Positions 27,601-36,917 of a stretch of 64,000 nucleotides of DNA are shown piece after piece. The notes under the pieces were generated by a model. It searched no databases. It saw nothing but the letters and a program-made list of their open reading frames with translations, and was not told the DNA's origin. Each line of letters starts with the position of its first letter. The first letter of the stretch is position 1. The stretch is from contig NZ_FREX01000010.1 in the NCBI RefSeq assembly GCF_900143565.1, positions 163,343-227,342 of the forward strand, given 5' to 3'. The position numbers were made by a program, and so were the translations under genes. Source of the DNA: Pseudovibrio sp. Alg231-02 (lineage in GTDB: Bacteria; Pseudomonadota; Alphaproteobacteria; Rhizobiales; Stappiaceae).

Positions 27601-28089
27601 ACCGGTTTCACGCACAGTTGGTGTTCGGGCAAAGCCGTTGACTTCCAGCCACTTAACGATCTTGTCGGGATTGATACGGTTCCCCGGCATGAACGAGAGA
27701 ATATGGTTGGCAGTCCATTCACGAACAGGCATCCGCTGTAAAGCCGCGTTCACTGTTGTGATCAGAACAAACTTCTTTTTCTTCGGCAGTCCCTTTGCCA
27801 ACCGAAGCAACGTCAGCAATCTGCGCGCAACAATCGCTCCATGAGGCGAAACACGGTCATACGGCAAGCAATCCCATGCAGGCAGCTGAAGCACTTCCAC
27901 ATCAGGCGCAAAAAACCCCAGAGCCTCTGTCAGCGCCGCCATACGGGTTGCATCCCGCGCAACATAAGTCAGCGCAAGGCCGCCCTCCTCAACTTCAGCA
28001 AGCACCTTTGAAAGCACGTAGGCTTCTGCTCCATCAGGAACGGAAGCAAGCGTGATGTTTTCACTTTTTTTGAGCAAACTTTCAAACAC
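24601..28089 (-). CDS. mfd: Transcription-repair coupling factor Mfd
   Basis: This 1162-aa DNA translocase removes RNA polymerase stalled at lesions and recruits UvrA. The N-terminal UvrB-like domains run to about residue 450, and the CarD-like RNAP-interacting domain is near 480-560 (PGDLVVHVEHGIGRFIGL). The superfamily 2 helicase core has Walker A CGDVGFGKTEVALRAAF, motif II LLIIDEEQHFGVKHKERL, SATPIPRTLQLALTG and the RecG-like TRG motif region. The C-terminal D7 domain has the usual length. It is the last gene of sdhE-mfd. Confidence 0.97.
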   Translation of the reverse strand: MFESLLKKSENITLASVPDGAEAYVLSKVLAEVEEGGLALTYVARDATRMAALTEALGFFAPDVEVLQLPAWDCLPYDRVSPHGAIVARRLLTLLRLAKGLPKKKKFVLITTVNAALQRMPVREWTANHILSFMPGNRINPDKIVKWLEVNGFARTPTVRETGEYAVRGGIIDLFSPATKEPVRLDFFGDTLESIRSFDTDSQRTLAQKKGLTLVPMSEIILDPETISRFRRNYVTAFGAAGPEDVLYQSISEGRRYAGMEHWLPLFHENLSTLFDYIGETPVVLDASAEDMIKERLEQIEEHFSARQDGLNNKALSSGVPYKPIPPVVIYLQDTQFSSFVADRASAQLSPFAMPPGTGKTAIDMGGRQGRNFAAERAAGDVNIFDALSKHVSALAKDGKRAVLSCWSEGSRERLTQVLSDHGLDRTGYAGNSAELGKVPAGLTALILLGLEHGFEIDDLTFIGEQDILGDRLVRQRRRKSKGANFLTEASALAPGDLVVHVEHGIGRFIGLKTIEAVGAPHDCLELQYAGSDKLYLPVENIELLTRYGSEDQEVQLDKLGGGAWQARKAKMKKRILEIADGLIKIAAERALRTAPAITAPEGAYDEFSARFVYDETDDQMSAIESVFDDMASGRPMDRLICGDVGFGKTEVALRAAFLAAMSGRQVAIVVPTTLLARQHYRTFADRFNGLPIEVRQASRLVPGKELSETKKGLKEGSVDVVIGTHALLGKAIGFRDLGLLIIDEEQHFGVKHKERLKELKSDVHVLTLSATPIPRTLQLALTGVRELSLIATPPVDRLAVRSFISPFDPMVIRESLLREHYRGGQSFYVCPRVSDLAEVRAFLEENVPEVKVVSAHGQMPAGELDDIMNAFYEGKFDVLLATTIVESGLDIPNANTLIVHRSDMFGLAQLYQIRGRVGRSKTRAYALFTVPANKTLTPTADRRLKVLQSLENLGAGFQLASHDLDIRGAGNLLGEEQSGHIKEVGFELYQQMLEEAVAQLKSGGEDFQEDKWSPQIAIGTPVLIPDTYVPDLQLRLELYRRLADLMELEDIDGFGAEMIDRFGPLPEEVQHLLKIVYIKGLCRKANVEKIDAGPKGIVIAFRNGEFNNPAGLVSYIAEQTILAKIRPDQKVVLTRDWPSADDRLKGTAAVLIKLSRLAENA

Positions 28090-28172
28090 GGGAGGGGCAA
28101 CCTTATTATTTCAAATCGTCGGCGGGCAATAACAGACACCTGATCTACAGCCAATCAGATACAACAGCGCAA

Positions 28173-28478
28173 TCAGCTTCCAGCCTTGTCCTTGTAGTAA
28201 TCGAGGATCTTGCGGAACAGATCTGTGTTCGCTTCATCGGGGACCGGCTTTGTGCCAATAAACCATGAGAAGAGATCCTGATCATGATGCTGCAGAAACA
28301 CTTCCAGCTCATCCAGCTCTTCATCACTCATCTGAGCAATATGCTTTTCAACATAGCCGCCAAGCATGATGTCCATTTCCTTCATGCCACGATGGTGACA
28401 GCGGAAAATGATACGTTTACGGCGGTTATCCAGCCCAGTGTTCTCGTTTTGATCTTCGCTCTGCGCACTCTGATCCAT
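28173..28478 (-). CDS. sdhE: FAD assembly factor SdhE (succinate dehydrogenase assembly factor 2)
   Basis: This 101-aa small helical protein helps attach FAD covalently to the succinate dehydrogenase flavoprotein. The family signature RGMKEMDIMLGGY (RGxxExD) is present, followed by EELDELEVFLQHHDQDLFSW. The ATG at 28478 with AAGGA upstream is chosen; a longer in-frame version to 28556 lacks family similarity in its first 26 residues. It is transcribed toward mfd and divergent from recG, the usual mfd-sdhE-recG arrangement. Confidence 0.93.
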   Translation of the reverse strand: MDQSAQSEDQNENTGLDNRRKRIIFRCHHRGMKEMDIMLGGYVEKHIAQMSDEELDELEVFLQHHDQDLFSWFIGTKPVPDEANTDLFRKILDYYKDKAGS

Positions 28479-28655
28479 CGTCGTTTCCTTAGAAGGTCGC
28501 TGATCCTTGTCACTATCTGCAAATAGATAGGGCCAAAATGTTTCGCCTGTATACAACCCTTATTTTCATCTGTCAGTGTTTTCTTAAGGGCGTTGCACAA
28601 ATCACAGGAACATGGCACAGATCAGATCTGCTGTTCACGTTCTGGTCTATATGGT

Positions 28656-30758
28656 ATGCGCCCTACTCGCCTTGATCCTCTTTTCGCTTCGGTCACCAAA
28701 CTTCCGGGTATCGGCCCCAAGATTGCGAAGACCATAACAAATCTGCTTGTCGGCAGCCCGGACCGCGACGCCCGCATTTCCGATCTGCTCTTCCATGTTC
28801 CGGTAAATGTTATCGACCGACGCTTGCGCCCAGGTGTCTCCGGCTCCCCTGAGGGGGAAATCGTGACGCTTGTGCTCCACATAGACCAGCACCGCGCACC
28901 GCCACGCGGCAGCCGTGCCCCCTACAAGGTTCTGGCGCATGATGAGACCGGAGCCATTGAGCTGGTATTCTTCCACGCACGCGGAGATTTCTTGCATCGC
29001 ACGCTGCCCGAGGGTGAGAAGCGCATCGTCTCTGGTAAGGTGGAATGGTTTAACGACCGCGCCCAAATGGTGCACCCAGATCATATGGTTTCTGAGGAAG
29101 AAGCAGAAAACCTGCCACTCGTAGAGCCTGTTTACCCAATGACAGCGGGCCTTGCCTCCAAAACGCTCCAACGCGCGATGGGCACCGCTCTTGAATTTCT
29201 CCCGCAAATGCCTGAGTGGCAAAATCAGCCCTTCATAGAACAACGCGATTTCCCGCCGTTTGATGTTGCCTTGCGGTCCATACATAAACCAGAAGATGCC
29301 AGAGATCTGGCACCAGAAGGCAAAGCCCGCGAACGCCTCGCTTACGATGAGTTTCTGGCAAACCAGCTAGCCCTAGCTCTTGTACGCAACTCTCTGCGCC
29401 ACATGGGCGGCAAAGCCCGCAAAGGCGACGGTTCGTTACGCCGAAAGATCCTTGCAGCCCTCCCGTTCGAACTCACAGGCGGTCAGGAAGAGGCACTGAA
29501 AGAGATCTTCGCGGATCTGGAAGAGCCGACCCGTATGCTGAGACTACTACAGGGCGATGTTGGCTCAGGTAAAACGGTCGTCGGCCTCATGGCAATGGCA
29601 GCAGTTATCGAGACAGGCGCTCAAGCCGCTATGATGGCCCCAACAGACATTCTGGCCCGCCAGCACTACGCCTCCATGAAACCCCTCTGCGATGCAGCAG
29701 GCATCCGCACCGCCGTTTTGTCAGGTAAAGACACAGCCAAAACAAAACGCGAGATTGGCGAAGCGCTGGAAGCAGGTGAAATCGACCTGATCGTCGGCAC
29801 CCACGCGCTCTTCCAGTCAACTGTCAACTTCCAAGACCTTGGCATCACCATCGTAGACGAGCAACACCGCTTTGGTGTCCACCAACGACTGGCTCTGTCC
29901 TCCAAAGGTGCCCACGTGGATGTGCTTGTGATGACAGCAACACCAATCCCACGCACGCTGGTCCTCTCTTATTTCGGCGATATGAACGTCTCCCGCCTGA
30001 CCGACAAGCCAAAAGGCCGTCAGGAAATCAAAACCGTCTCCATATCACTGGATCGCATCGGTGAAGTTGTTGACCGCCTGAAAGCGATGATTGCACAGGG
30101 ACAGAAGATTTATTGGGTCTGCCCTCTGGTGGAAGAGTCTGAAAAGATCGATCTCGCCGCTGCCGAAGAACGCTTCAACGACCTGCAAAACGCCCTCGGC
30201 CCGGTTGTCGCTCTTGTGCATGGACGTCAGAAGGCTGATGAAAAGCAAGCCGCCATGGACGCCTTCAAAAATGGTGACGCGCGCGTACTCGTGGCAACCA
30301 CCGTGATCGAGGTTGGCGTTGACGTCCCGGACGCAACCATCATTGTTATTGAACATGCTGAACGTTTCGGCCTTGCACAGCTGCACCAGCTCAGAGGACG
30401 CGTTGGCCGCGGAAGTCTAGCCTCTTCATGTCTGCTCCTCTTCAAAGCCCCTCTTAATGAGACAGCGGCATCTCGCCTCAACATCCTGCGCCAAACCAAC
30501 GATGGCTTTCTTATCGCAGAGGAAGATCTGCGCCTGCGCGGCGAAGGTGAGCTCCTGGGCACCCGTCAGTCCGGCACACCGGGCTTCCGGCTCGCCTCCA
30601 TTGAAGATCATGCCGATTTGATGGAGATCGCTCGTGATGATGCAAAGCTTATTCTGGCAACCGATCCTGAGCTTGAATCAGAAAGAGGCGACGCCTTGCG
30701 CCACCTCCTGTACCTCTTCGCCAGAGACGAAGCTATCAAACTGCTCAGAGCAGGCTGA
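28656..30758 (+). CDS. recG: ATP-dependent DNA helicase RecG
   Basis: This 700-aa branch-migration helicase acts on stalled forks and Holliday junctions. The N-terminal wedge/OB region spans about residues 60-150. The helicase core has Walker A LQGDVGSGKTVVGLMAM, motif II DEQHRFGVHQRLALS, TATPIPRTLVLSYFGD, and motifs V/VI VIEVGVDVPDATIIVIEHAERFG and QLHQLRGRVGRG. The start at 28656 (MRPTRLDPLF) matches family N-termini; an in-frame ATG at 28593 adds an atypical Cys-rich leader. Its stop is one base from that of the convergent DUF502 gene. Confidence 0.96.
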   Translation: MRPTRLDPLFASVTKLPGIGPKIAKTITNLLVGSPDRDARISDLLFHVPVNVIDRRLRPGVSGSPEGEIVTLVLHIDQHRAPPRGSRAPYKVLAHDETGAIELVFFHARGDFLHRTLPEGEKRIVSGKVEWFNDRAQMVHPDHMVSEEEAENLPLVEPVYPMTAGLASKTLQRAMGTALEFLPQMPEWQNQPFIEQRDFPPFDVALRSIHKPEDARDLAPEGKARERLAYDEFLANQLALALVRNSLRHMGGKARKGDGSLRRKILAALPFELTGGQEEALKEIFADLEEPTRMLRLLQGDVGSGKTVVGLMAMAAVIETGAQAAMMAPTDILARQHYASMKPLCDAAGIRTAVLSGKDTAKTKREIGEALEAGEIDLIVGTHALFQSTVNFQDLGITIVDEQHRFGVHQRLALSSKGAHVDVLVMTATPIPRTLVLSYFGDMNVSRLTDKPKGRQEIKTVSISLDRIGEVVDRLKAMIAQGQKIYWVCPLVEESEKIDLAAAEERFNDLQNALGPVVALVHGRQKADEKQAAMDAFKNGDARVLVATTVIEVGVDVPDATIIVIEHAERFGLAQLHQLRGRVGRGSLASSCLLLFKAPLNETAASRLNILRQTNDGFLIAEEDLRLRGEGELLGTRQSGTPGFRLASIEDHADLMEIARDDAKLILATDPELESERGDALRHLLYLFARDEAIKLLRAG

Positions 30759-30759
30759 C

Positions 30760-31509
30760 CTATTCAGCTGCGACAGTCTCTGGACCATCGCCGCCTTTGC
30801 CAGCTTTCTTACGCTGATGCGCCTCAACGGCCTTTTTATCCTCGCCCTCTAACAGCTTCGGATACTCCGGGCTGACAAGACCAGCTGAAATCACCAGCTT
30901 TGCGGCATCTTCAACGCTCATGGAAAGCTCGATGATGTCATCGCGTGGTACAAACAGCAAAAAACCAGAGGTCGGGTTCGGCGTGGTTGGCAAGAAGACA
31001 GAAACCGTATCCGCTTGTTCTTCCAGATGCGCAGCAACTTCACCCTTGGTGTCCGTGGCAAGAAACACAATCGCCCACAAACCTTTGCGCGGATACTCAA
31101 CCAGCCCTGCTTTGGTGAAGTTACGCCCGCTATCATTCAAAACAGTCTCAAAGATCTGTTTCAACGCAGAATAAAGGTTACGCACCAACGGCATGCGACC
31201 AAGAATGGACTCGCCAACGCTGATGAGCGAGCGCCCCGCAATGTTAGCTGTCAGGAAGCCGATCACCGTGATTGCGAGCAGCGCTGCAAACAATCCGAAA
31301 CCTGGAACTTCCACCGGCAGATAATTATCTGGATTGTAGATGGATGGCAGGAAGGGCTTCACCCAACCATCAATCAATTGGATCAAGGACCAACTCAGGT
31401 AAAGCGTAATGCCAACCGGGCCTGTAATCACAAGGCCAGTAAAGAAATAGTTCCGCAGCCGCGTCATAAACCCAACGCGCTTCGGCTTTTTATCCCCGTC
31501 AGATCCCAT
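30760..31509 (-). CDS. DUF502 family membrane protein
   Basis: This 249-aa protein has two strong membrane helices (about residues 22-45 and 73-92) with the conserved family sequence TGLVITGPVGITLYLSW. The motif GRSLISVGESILGRMPLVRNLYSALKQ is divided here between the second helix and the cytoplasmic part. The soluble C-terminal domain ends in a Lys-rich tail. No biochemical function is known for the family. It ends one base from recG, leaving no space for an intergenic terminator. Confidence 0.88.
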   Translation of the reverse strand: MGSDGDKKPKRVGFMTRLRNYFFTGLVITGPVGITLYLSWSLIQLIDGWVKPFLPSIYNPDNYLPVEVPGFGLFAALLAITVIGFLTANIAGRSLISVGESILGRMPLVRNLYSALKQIFETVLNDSGRNFTKAGLVEYPRKGLWAIVFLATDTKGEVAAHLEEQADTVSVFLPTTPNPTSGFLLFVPRDDIIELSMSVEDAAKLVISAGLVSPEYPKLLEGEDKKAVEAHQRKKAGKGGDGPETVAAE

Positions 31510-31770
31510 CGGCCAAACTTTCTTAATTCGGGAACCTTCCGCTTTATATCAGCGTCAAGGCGCAGGTATATCCGTGCTTCTTTACGAACTAGTGTATTTT
31601 GTCGGTTTTGCAAGTTCCTCTTGAAAAAGAATTCATGCTTCTCATCTAAGAGGGTGGATATGTTAGCCATGGTCGCCGGTTGATGCGCCAATAGCCAAAC
31701 TCCCCCTATTGTCAGCACTCACCAACACGGCGTATAAGGCATATCATGCTTGCCGGAAGTGGAGCTCTCT

Positions 31771-32142
31771 GTGAAGAAGCTATTCTATATGACACTTGGA
31801 TTAGCCCTTGTGGCCACAGGGATTGTTGGCATCTTTTTGCCACTGCTGCCGACAACGATTTTCTTCATCCTTGCAGCAGGTTGCTTTGCAAAGTCCAACC
31901 CGCGCCTGGAAAACTGGATCCTGACACATCCAAAAATCGGACCAAGTGTCATCCAGTGGCAGGAACATAAGGTCATCCCAAAAAGAGCAAAGTTTTTTGC
32001 CTTCACAGGCCTAATCTTTGGCTACCTGATGTTCCTGAAAATGTCGCATCCAACAATCCTGCTCGCCGTAGCAGTCGCCCTCATGATGTGCGCCATAGCC
32101 GCCTACATAGCCAGCCGCCCCTCCAAACCCCTGGCCACTTGA
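31771..32142 (+). CDS. YbaN/DUF454 family membrane protein
   Basis: This 123-aa inner-membrane protein has the DUF454 pattern GIVGIFLPLLPTTIFFILAA, CFAKSNPRLENWIL and IPKRAKFFA, with about three helices. The GTG at 31771 (reading KKLFYMTLG) is preferred, with TGGAG 6 bases upstream. An in-frame TTG at 31750 has weaker support. The function of the family is unknown. Confidence 0.85.
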   Translation: MKKLFYMTLGLALVATGIVGIFLPLLPTTIFFILAAGCFAKSNPRLENWILTHPKIGPSVIQWQEHKVIPKRAKFFAFTGLIFGYLMFLKMSHPTILLAVAVALMMCAIAAYIASRPSKPLAT

Positions 32143-32192
32143 AAGTCTCGACCTCGTAAAAGAGGTTCTGAAACCACACCTCCTGAACAAAA

Positions 32193-32222
32193 AAACGCGG
32201 AACAATGAGCCCCGCGCTTTTG
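32193..32222. terminator. Terminator between ybaN-like gene and glmS
   Basis: The stem CGCGG / CCGCG is flanked by a seven-base A-run on the left and CTTTT on the right, so T-runs follow it on both strands. It serves the convergent YbaN-like gene and glmS. Confidence 0.65.
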
Positions 32223-32246
32223 AAAACCAACAGTTTTCCTGAGCAA

Positions 32247-34073
32247 CTATTCAACCGTAACGGATTTCGCCAGGTTACGTGGCTGGTCCACGTCTGTGCC
32301 CATGAAGACAGCGGTGTGGTAGGACAGCATTTGCAGTGGCAGTGCGTAGATGAGTGGTGCAACAATTTCAGGGAGTTCTGGCAGAATGATCATCTGGTCA
32401 GCAGCAACACCTGCTGCCTCAGCGCCTTTTTCATCTGTGAACAGAGCAATCTCGCCGCCACGAGCTGCCACTTCCTGCATGTTGGAAACAGTCTTCTCGT
32501 AAACACCATCGAACGGGGCGACAACCAGAACTGGCATGTTCTCGTCAATCAGCGCAATCGGGCCGTGCTTTAGCTCGCCTGCTGCATAGCCTTCTGCATG
32601 AATGTAGGAAAGCTCTTTCAGCTTCAAAGCCCCTTCCAGTGCCAACGGGAAGCTCGTGCCACGGCCAAGGAACAGCGCATGGTGCTTCTTGGACATCCAC
32701 GGTGCCAGCTTTTCGATCTGAGGCTCCAGCTTCAAAGCCTGCATCGCATGAGCGGGTAGTTCGGCAAGAGCACCAACCAGATCTTTTTCCTGATCTTCAC
32801 TCAAGTTTCCACGCTGACGACCAGCAAGAACAGCAAGGCTGGCGAGCACAGCAAGCTGACAGGTGAAGGCTTTCGTAGACGCAACGCCAATTTCCGGACC
32901 AGCAAAGATAGGAAACACCAGATCAGATTCACGTGCAATTGTGCTCTCAGGCACGTTCACCACTGCGCCGATGGTCATGCCCTGCTCTTTACAGTAGCGC
33001 AGCGATGCAAGAGTATCAGCCGTTTCACCAGACTGAGAAATAAACAGAGCCAGATCACCTTCGCCCAGAGGCATTTCGCGATAACGGAACTCCGAAGCGA
33101 TATCGATGTCTACCGGAAGCCGAGCGTACTTCTCAAACCAATACTTTGCAGTCAGACCCGCGTAATATGCAGTACCGCATGCGGAAATCACAAGTCGATT
33201 GATCTTAGAGAAATCAAAATCATTTCCCTCAGGCAGAGTGACCTTACCCTCATTGAACTTCAGGTACTGCGAAATTGCATGACCTAAGACTTCTGGTTGC
33301 TCATGAATTTCTTTTGCCATGAAGTGACGGTAGTTGCCCTTGTCCATCATGGTAGAACTCACACTGGATGTGTGAACAGCCCGCTCGGCGGCAACATTGT
33401 TTTCATCAAAGATCTGTGCGCCAGCGCGTGTCACAACAACCCAGTCACCCTCTTCAAGGTAACTGATGCGATCAGTAAACGGAGACAACGCAATTGCGTC
33501 AGAGCCGAGGAACATTTCGCCCTCACCATACCCAACAGCAAGCGGCGAGCCACGGCGTGCGCCAATCATCAGATCATCCTGATCAGCAAACAAAATTGCG
33601 AGCGAAAAGGCACCTTTCAGACGACCAAGAACGGCAGCAACAGCATCCTGTGGAGACTTACCGCTTTTCACTTCCAGTGAAATGAGATGCGCAACAACTT
33701 CAGAATCCGTTTCAGTGGAAAGCTTCACTCCCGCCTTGCGCACTTCTTCGCGCAACTCGAGGAAGTTCTCAATAATACCGTTGTGAACCACCATCACACC
33801 GTCAGAAGCGTGTGGATGCGCATTCTCAACAGTTGGAGCACCATGCGTCGCCCAACGGGTGTGGCCAATGCCGCTCGCGCCGCCAAGAGGGTTACCTTCC
33901 AGCACAGCTTCCAGATTGCGCAGTTTCCCTTTCGCACGGCGGCGAACCAACTCACCGTTTTGGACAGTTGCAATACCAGCAGAGTCATATCCGCGATACT
34001 CAAGCCGTTTCAGCGCATCTACCAGCAATGGTGCAACAGGTGTCTGCCCCAAAATTCCGACAATACCGCACAT
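32247..34073 (-). CDS. glmS: Glutamine-fructose-6-phosphate aminotransferase GlmS
   Basis: This enzyme makes glucosamine-6-phosphate from fructose-6-phosphate and glutamine, the first step to UDP-GlcNAc. It has 608 aa from the ATG at 34073 (MCGIVGILGQ), with Cys at position 2 becoming the N-terminal nucleophile of the glutaminase domain. CAAGGAG lies ahead of the start. Glutaminase motifs include HTRWATHGAP and VVHNGIIEN. The isomerase half has two SIS domains (SACGTAYYAGL, SQSGETADTLASLRY, FLGRGTSFPLALEGALKLKE) and the C-terminal KSVTVE. glmU lies upstream in the same direction. No glmS ribozyme is present. Confidence 0.97.
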   Translation of the reverse strand: MCGIVGILGQTPVAPLLVDALKRLEYRGYDSAGIATVQNGELVRRRAKGKLRNLEAVLEGNPLGGASGIGHTRWATHGAPTVENAHPHASDGVMVVHNGIIENFLELREEVRKAGVKLSTETDSEVVAHLISLEVKSGKSPQDAVAAVLGRLKGAFSLAILFADQDDLMIGARRGSPLAVGYGEGEMFLGSDAIALSPFTDRISYLEEGDWVVVTRAGAQIFDENNVAAERAVHTSSVSSTMMDKGNYRHFMAKEIHEQPEVLGHAISQYLKFNEGKVTLPEGNDFDFSKINRLVISACGTAYYAGLTAKYWFEKYARLPVDIDIASEFRYREMPLGEGDLALFISQSGETADTLASLRYCKEQGMTIGAVVNVPESTIARESDLVFPIFAGPEIGVASTKAFTCQLAVLASLAVLAGRQRGNLSEDQEKDLVGALAELPAHAMQALKLEPQIEKLAPWMSKKHHALFLGRGTSFPLALEGALKLKELSYIHAEGYAAGELKHGPIALIDENMPVLVVAPFDGVYEKTVSNMQEVAARGGEIALFTDEKGAEAAGVAADQMIILPELPEIVAPLIYALPLQMLSYHTAVFMGTDVDQPRNLAKSVTVE

Positions 34074-34244
34074 ATATGTTCTCCTTGAATTCCCACCTCG
34101 CAACTGGTGCGAGCATCAACTTTAGGCCAAGTCTTTAGCCCGATGCTTCTATGCGAGGGAAATCAATCCGTGTTTCGTTTCGTTACAGCTTGAGGATAAT
34201 TGAATAAGCACACCGCCAACCTCAGCAATGTGCATCAATATTAC

Positions 34245-35603
34245 TCAGCCCTTTCTTGAAGCTTTAGCCGCGGCAAGCTTTTCACGCATTACAGCAGCAC
34301 GGCCTTCTTTGTTGACCTGCTGGCCTCGGCCAATCGCCAATGCGTCAGCTGGCACATCAAAGGTCACCACAGATCCGGCAGCAACAAAGGCGCCATCACC
34401 CAGCTTAACCGGGGCAACAAGCACGCTGTCTGAGCCAACAAAACTGCCTGCACCGATATCTGTGTGATGTTTCAAATAGCCATCATAATTACAGGTGATT
34501 GTACCCGCTCCAATGTTGGACTTCGCACCGATGCGCGCATCACCGATGTAGGAGAGATGATTGACCTTTGCGCCAGCCTCAACCTTTGCGTTCTTGATCT
34601 CGACAAAGTTGCCAATATGAGCCCCCTCGCCAATCTCAGCACCTGGACGCAGCCGGGCATAAGGACCAACGGTCGCATCAGTACTCACATGCGCATTCTC
34701 CAGATGAGAAAACGCACGGATACGAGCTCCACCATCAACATGTACACCCGGGCCAAACACCACATTCGGCTCCACAATAACATCCGGCTCAATCTCAGTA
34801 TCAAATGAGAAGTAGACGGTCTCTGGTGCGCGCAATGTCACACCGTTTTCCATGAAAGTTTCGCGTTGGACCTGCTGGAACACAGCTTCACAGGAGGCAA
34901 GTTGAGCCCGGTTATTAATGCCCTGAACTTCTTTTTCATCACCAAGTTCAGACACAACCTTCATCCCTTTGTTGCGCGCAACCTCAACGGCATCCGTCAG
35001 GTAATATTCACCCTTGGCGTTGTCGTTTTTGATTTCAGCAATCAAATCAGGCAGAGCGTTGCCCTTGAACGCCATGATACCCGCATTGCAAAGAGTGACT
35101 CTGCGTTCCTCATCTGTTGCTTCTTTTTCTTCACGGATCGCAACAAGTTCGCCATCACTTTCAAGCAAGCGACCATAACCGAATGGGTTCTCAGCTTCAA
35201 AGCCGAGCACAACAACATCCGCCCCGCCAGACAGGCGCTCGCGCAAACGGTGCAGCGTGTCGGCCTTCACAAGCGGAGTATCTCCGAAAAGAACAAGAAC
35301 ATGATCAGAGGCGTCGTTATAAGCCTCCTCGGCAGCTTTCACAGCATGCGCAGTGCCCAGTCGGTCAACCTGAACATGACAGGTCGCGTGTGGAGCGCGC
35401 AGGGCGACATGCTCTTCCAGCTTTGCCATCTCAGGGCCAACCACAACAGCGACTTTATCAGCACCAGCATGCATAACGGAATTCAGGACGTGTCCGACAA
35501 GTGGCAATCCGCCAATTTCGTGCATCACCTTTGGCAGGGTCGAACGCATACGCGTTCCTAATCCAGCAGCCAGAACAATTGCCAAACAAGAACTATTGGA
35601 CAT
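34245..35603 (-). CDS. glmU: Bifunctional UDP-GlcNAc pyrophosphorylase/GlcN-1-P acetyltransferase GlmU
   Basis: This 452-aa two-domain enzyme completes UDP-GlcNAc synthesis. The N-terminal pyrophosphorylase (residues ~1-230) has AIVLAAGLGTRMRSTLPKV and FGDTPLVKADT. The C-terminal left-handed beta-helix (~250-450) has hexapeptide repeats such as IGEGAHIGNFVEIKNA, and the catalytic His region is VNHLSYIGDARIGAKSNIGAGT. The start ATG at 35603 (MSNSSCLAIVL) has AAGGGG upstream; a 16-residue longer reading is unlikely. glmS follows after 170 bp. Confidence 0.97.
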   Translation of the reverse strand: MSNSSCLAIVLAAGLGTRMRSTLPKVMHEIGGLPLVGHVLNSVMHAGADKVAVVVGPEMAKLEEHVALRAPHATCHVQVDRLGTAHAVKAAEEAYNDASDHVLVLFGDTPLVKADTLHRLRERLSGGADVVVLGFEAENPFGYGRLLESDGELVAIREEKEATDEERRVTLCNAGIMAFKGNALPDLIAEIKNDNAKGEYYLTDAVEVARNKGMKVVSELGDEKEVQGINNRAQLASCEAVFQQVQRETFMENGVTLRAPETVYFSFDTEIEPDVIVEPNVVFGPGVHVDGGARIRAFSHLENAHVSTDATVGPYARLRPGAEIGEGAHIGNFVEIKNAKVEAGAKVNHLSYIGDARIGAKSNIGAGTITCNYDGYLKHHTDIGAGSFVGSDSVLVAPVKLGDGAFVAAGSVVTFDVPADALAIGRGQQVNKEGRAAVMREKLAAAKASRKG

Positions 35604-35763
35604 GCAAACCCCTTGGGAACCTAGAATTACAAACTGACAGGCAAATTGCACGAGTGCTTTGGCATTTCAAAGAACATCGCAGTGCTTTCACCAAGAAAAT
35701 CAGCGCACCCATTAGAAGTAGCAGATAGTGTTTAATACATCTTTTTCAGATTGTATTTGCACT

Positions 35764-35792
35764 TTGTTAACCATAAAAAACCAAGCTAATAC
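35764..35792 (+). promoter_or_regulatory. Probable sigma70-type promoter for the SPOR-like gene
   Basis: TTGTTA (35764-35769) and TAATAC (35787-35792) are 17 bases apart. They lie ~43 bp upstream of the TTG start of the next gene, in an AT-rich stretch after the glmU start. Confidence 0.45.
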
Positions 35793-35834
35793 ATATAGTT
35801 AGGATTAGATTCGAATACGAGGCGCCCGGAAGCT

Positions 35835-36821
35835 TTGAGACTTCCTCATAAAATCAACGAGTTACGACAGGAACCGAAAGTGCTGCGAGAACGCATTACC
35901 GTTCTTGCATGGGGTATTGCTGCGCTCTCGTTTGTCGCCCTCGCCGCATCCGCAGTGCAGATGCCTGGCAAATTCGCCTCCCAACAGGCACTTTATTCGC
36001 AGATCACACTCCCGCTCCCCGCTCCCGGCCCGGTTACCACAACCGCCTCTATTGGTAGTCAAACAGCGCAAAACGCATTCCAAGTGTATGAAAATACCCG
36101 CGGAAACGAATCACAACAGAACCTGCAAAACTCAAAAGAATTGCATGCTGTGAGGGAAGAAATCATATCTTTACGTCGTTCTGTACTGCGTCTCACAGAG
36201 CAAAACCGCAGACTATCAAGTCATGTTAAAGCGCTTGATGAAGCAGCAGCGCACAAAACATCAGAAGCTGAAATCCCCGCGGCATCAGTCAAAACCTCGG
36301 TAAAGCCGAAGCAAAAACCGGCGACACCAATAGAAACCCTGCCAGCACCTGAACTCTTGCAAGCTTCAGCACCAATCATCACAGCAAGTCCTCTGCCAGA
36401 AATTAAGCTTTCCGAAGTTGGTACACTTGCGGCCATCGCTTTACCAAAAGCTTCTAATCCAGAGACAGTCGCCTCCATTCCTGAGAAAGCATCCGCTCTC
36501 GATCTGCCTGAGTTTCAAAAAACACCGGCAGCAGGCAAGCTTCGCCAATCAGGGACTCGAAGAATTCTTCGCACGTCCTTTGCCATTGAACTGGGCAATT
36601 TCGAAGATGCAAACTCACTGGAAAGCAAGTGGCAAAGGCTGAGGGAAGACAATCCTCTCCTGCTCGGAAATCTGAAGAAACGCGTTTCCGCTGCAAAAGT
36701 AGACGACTCTACAAAATACACGCTGACAGCTGGCCCGTTTTACAATGCTGCAGACACCGCTGTTGTGTGCGCAAGACTGGCGCGAGAAAAAGTCAATTGC
36801 TTGCCAACCATTTTCCAATAA
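35835..36821 (+). CDS. Membrane-anchored SPOR-like envelope protein
   Basis: The 328-aa product has a short basic N-terminus and a membrane helix at about residues 24-42 (VLAWGIAALSFVALAASAV). A coiled coil follows near 100-140 (EEIISLRRSVLRLTEQNRRL), then a long Pro/Ala/Lys-rich linker. The C-terminal ~75 residues (FAIELGNFEDANSLESKWQR to the end) have the spacing of a SPOR peptidoglycan-binding repeat. That points to a cell-division or envelope role, but the SPOR match is by eye. The start is TTG with a weak GGAAG upstream. Confidence 0.7.
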   Translation: MRLPHKINELRQEPKVLRERITVLAWGIAALSFVALAASAVQMPGKFASQQALYSQITLPLPAPGPVTTTASIGSQTAQNAFQVYENTRGNESQQNLQNSKELHAVREEIISLRRSVLRLTEQNRRLSSHVKALDEAAAHKTSEAEIPAASVKTSVKPKQKPATPIETLPAPELLQASAPIITASPLPEIKLSEVGTLAAIALPKASNPETVASIPEKASALDLPEFQKTPAAGKLRQSGTRRILRTSFAIELGNFEDANSLESKWQRLREDNPLLLGNLKKRVSAAKVDDSTKYTLTAGPFYNAADTAVVCARLAREKVNCLPTIFQ

Positions 36822-36917
36822 GTTGCTTTCATCTTTTAGCACCTGAGCATTGAGTCGCTTGTCAGCAATGACGTGAGCGTTTCTTCGTGCCTTGCAGGTC
36901 TTTTCGGAATACCACGC

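Noticed and set aside
34074..34244. A glmS ribozyme or riboswitch near glmS
   Set aside because: The glmS ribozyme is found in Gram-positive bacteria, and no such structure is visible upstream of this start codon, which has an ordinary AAGGAG site.
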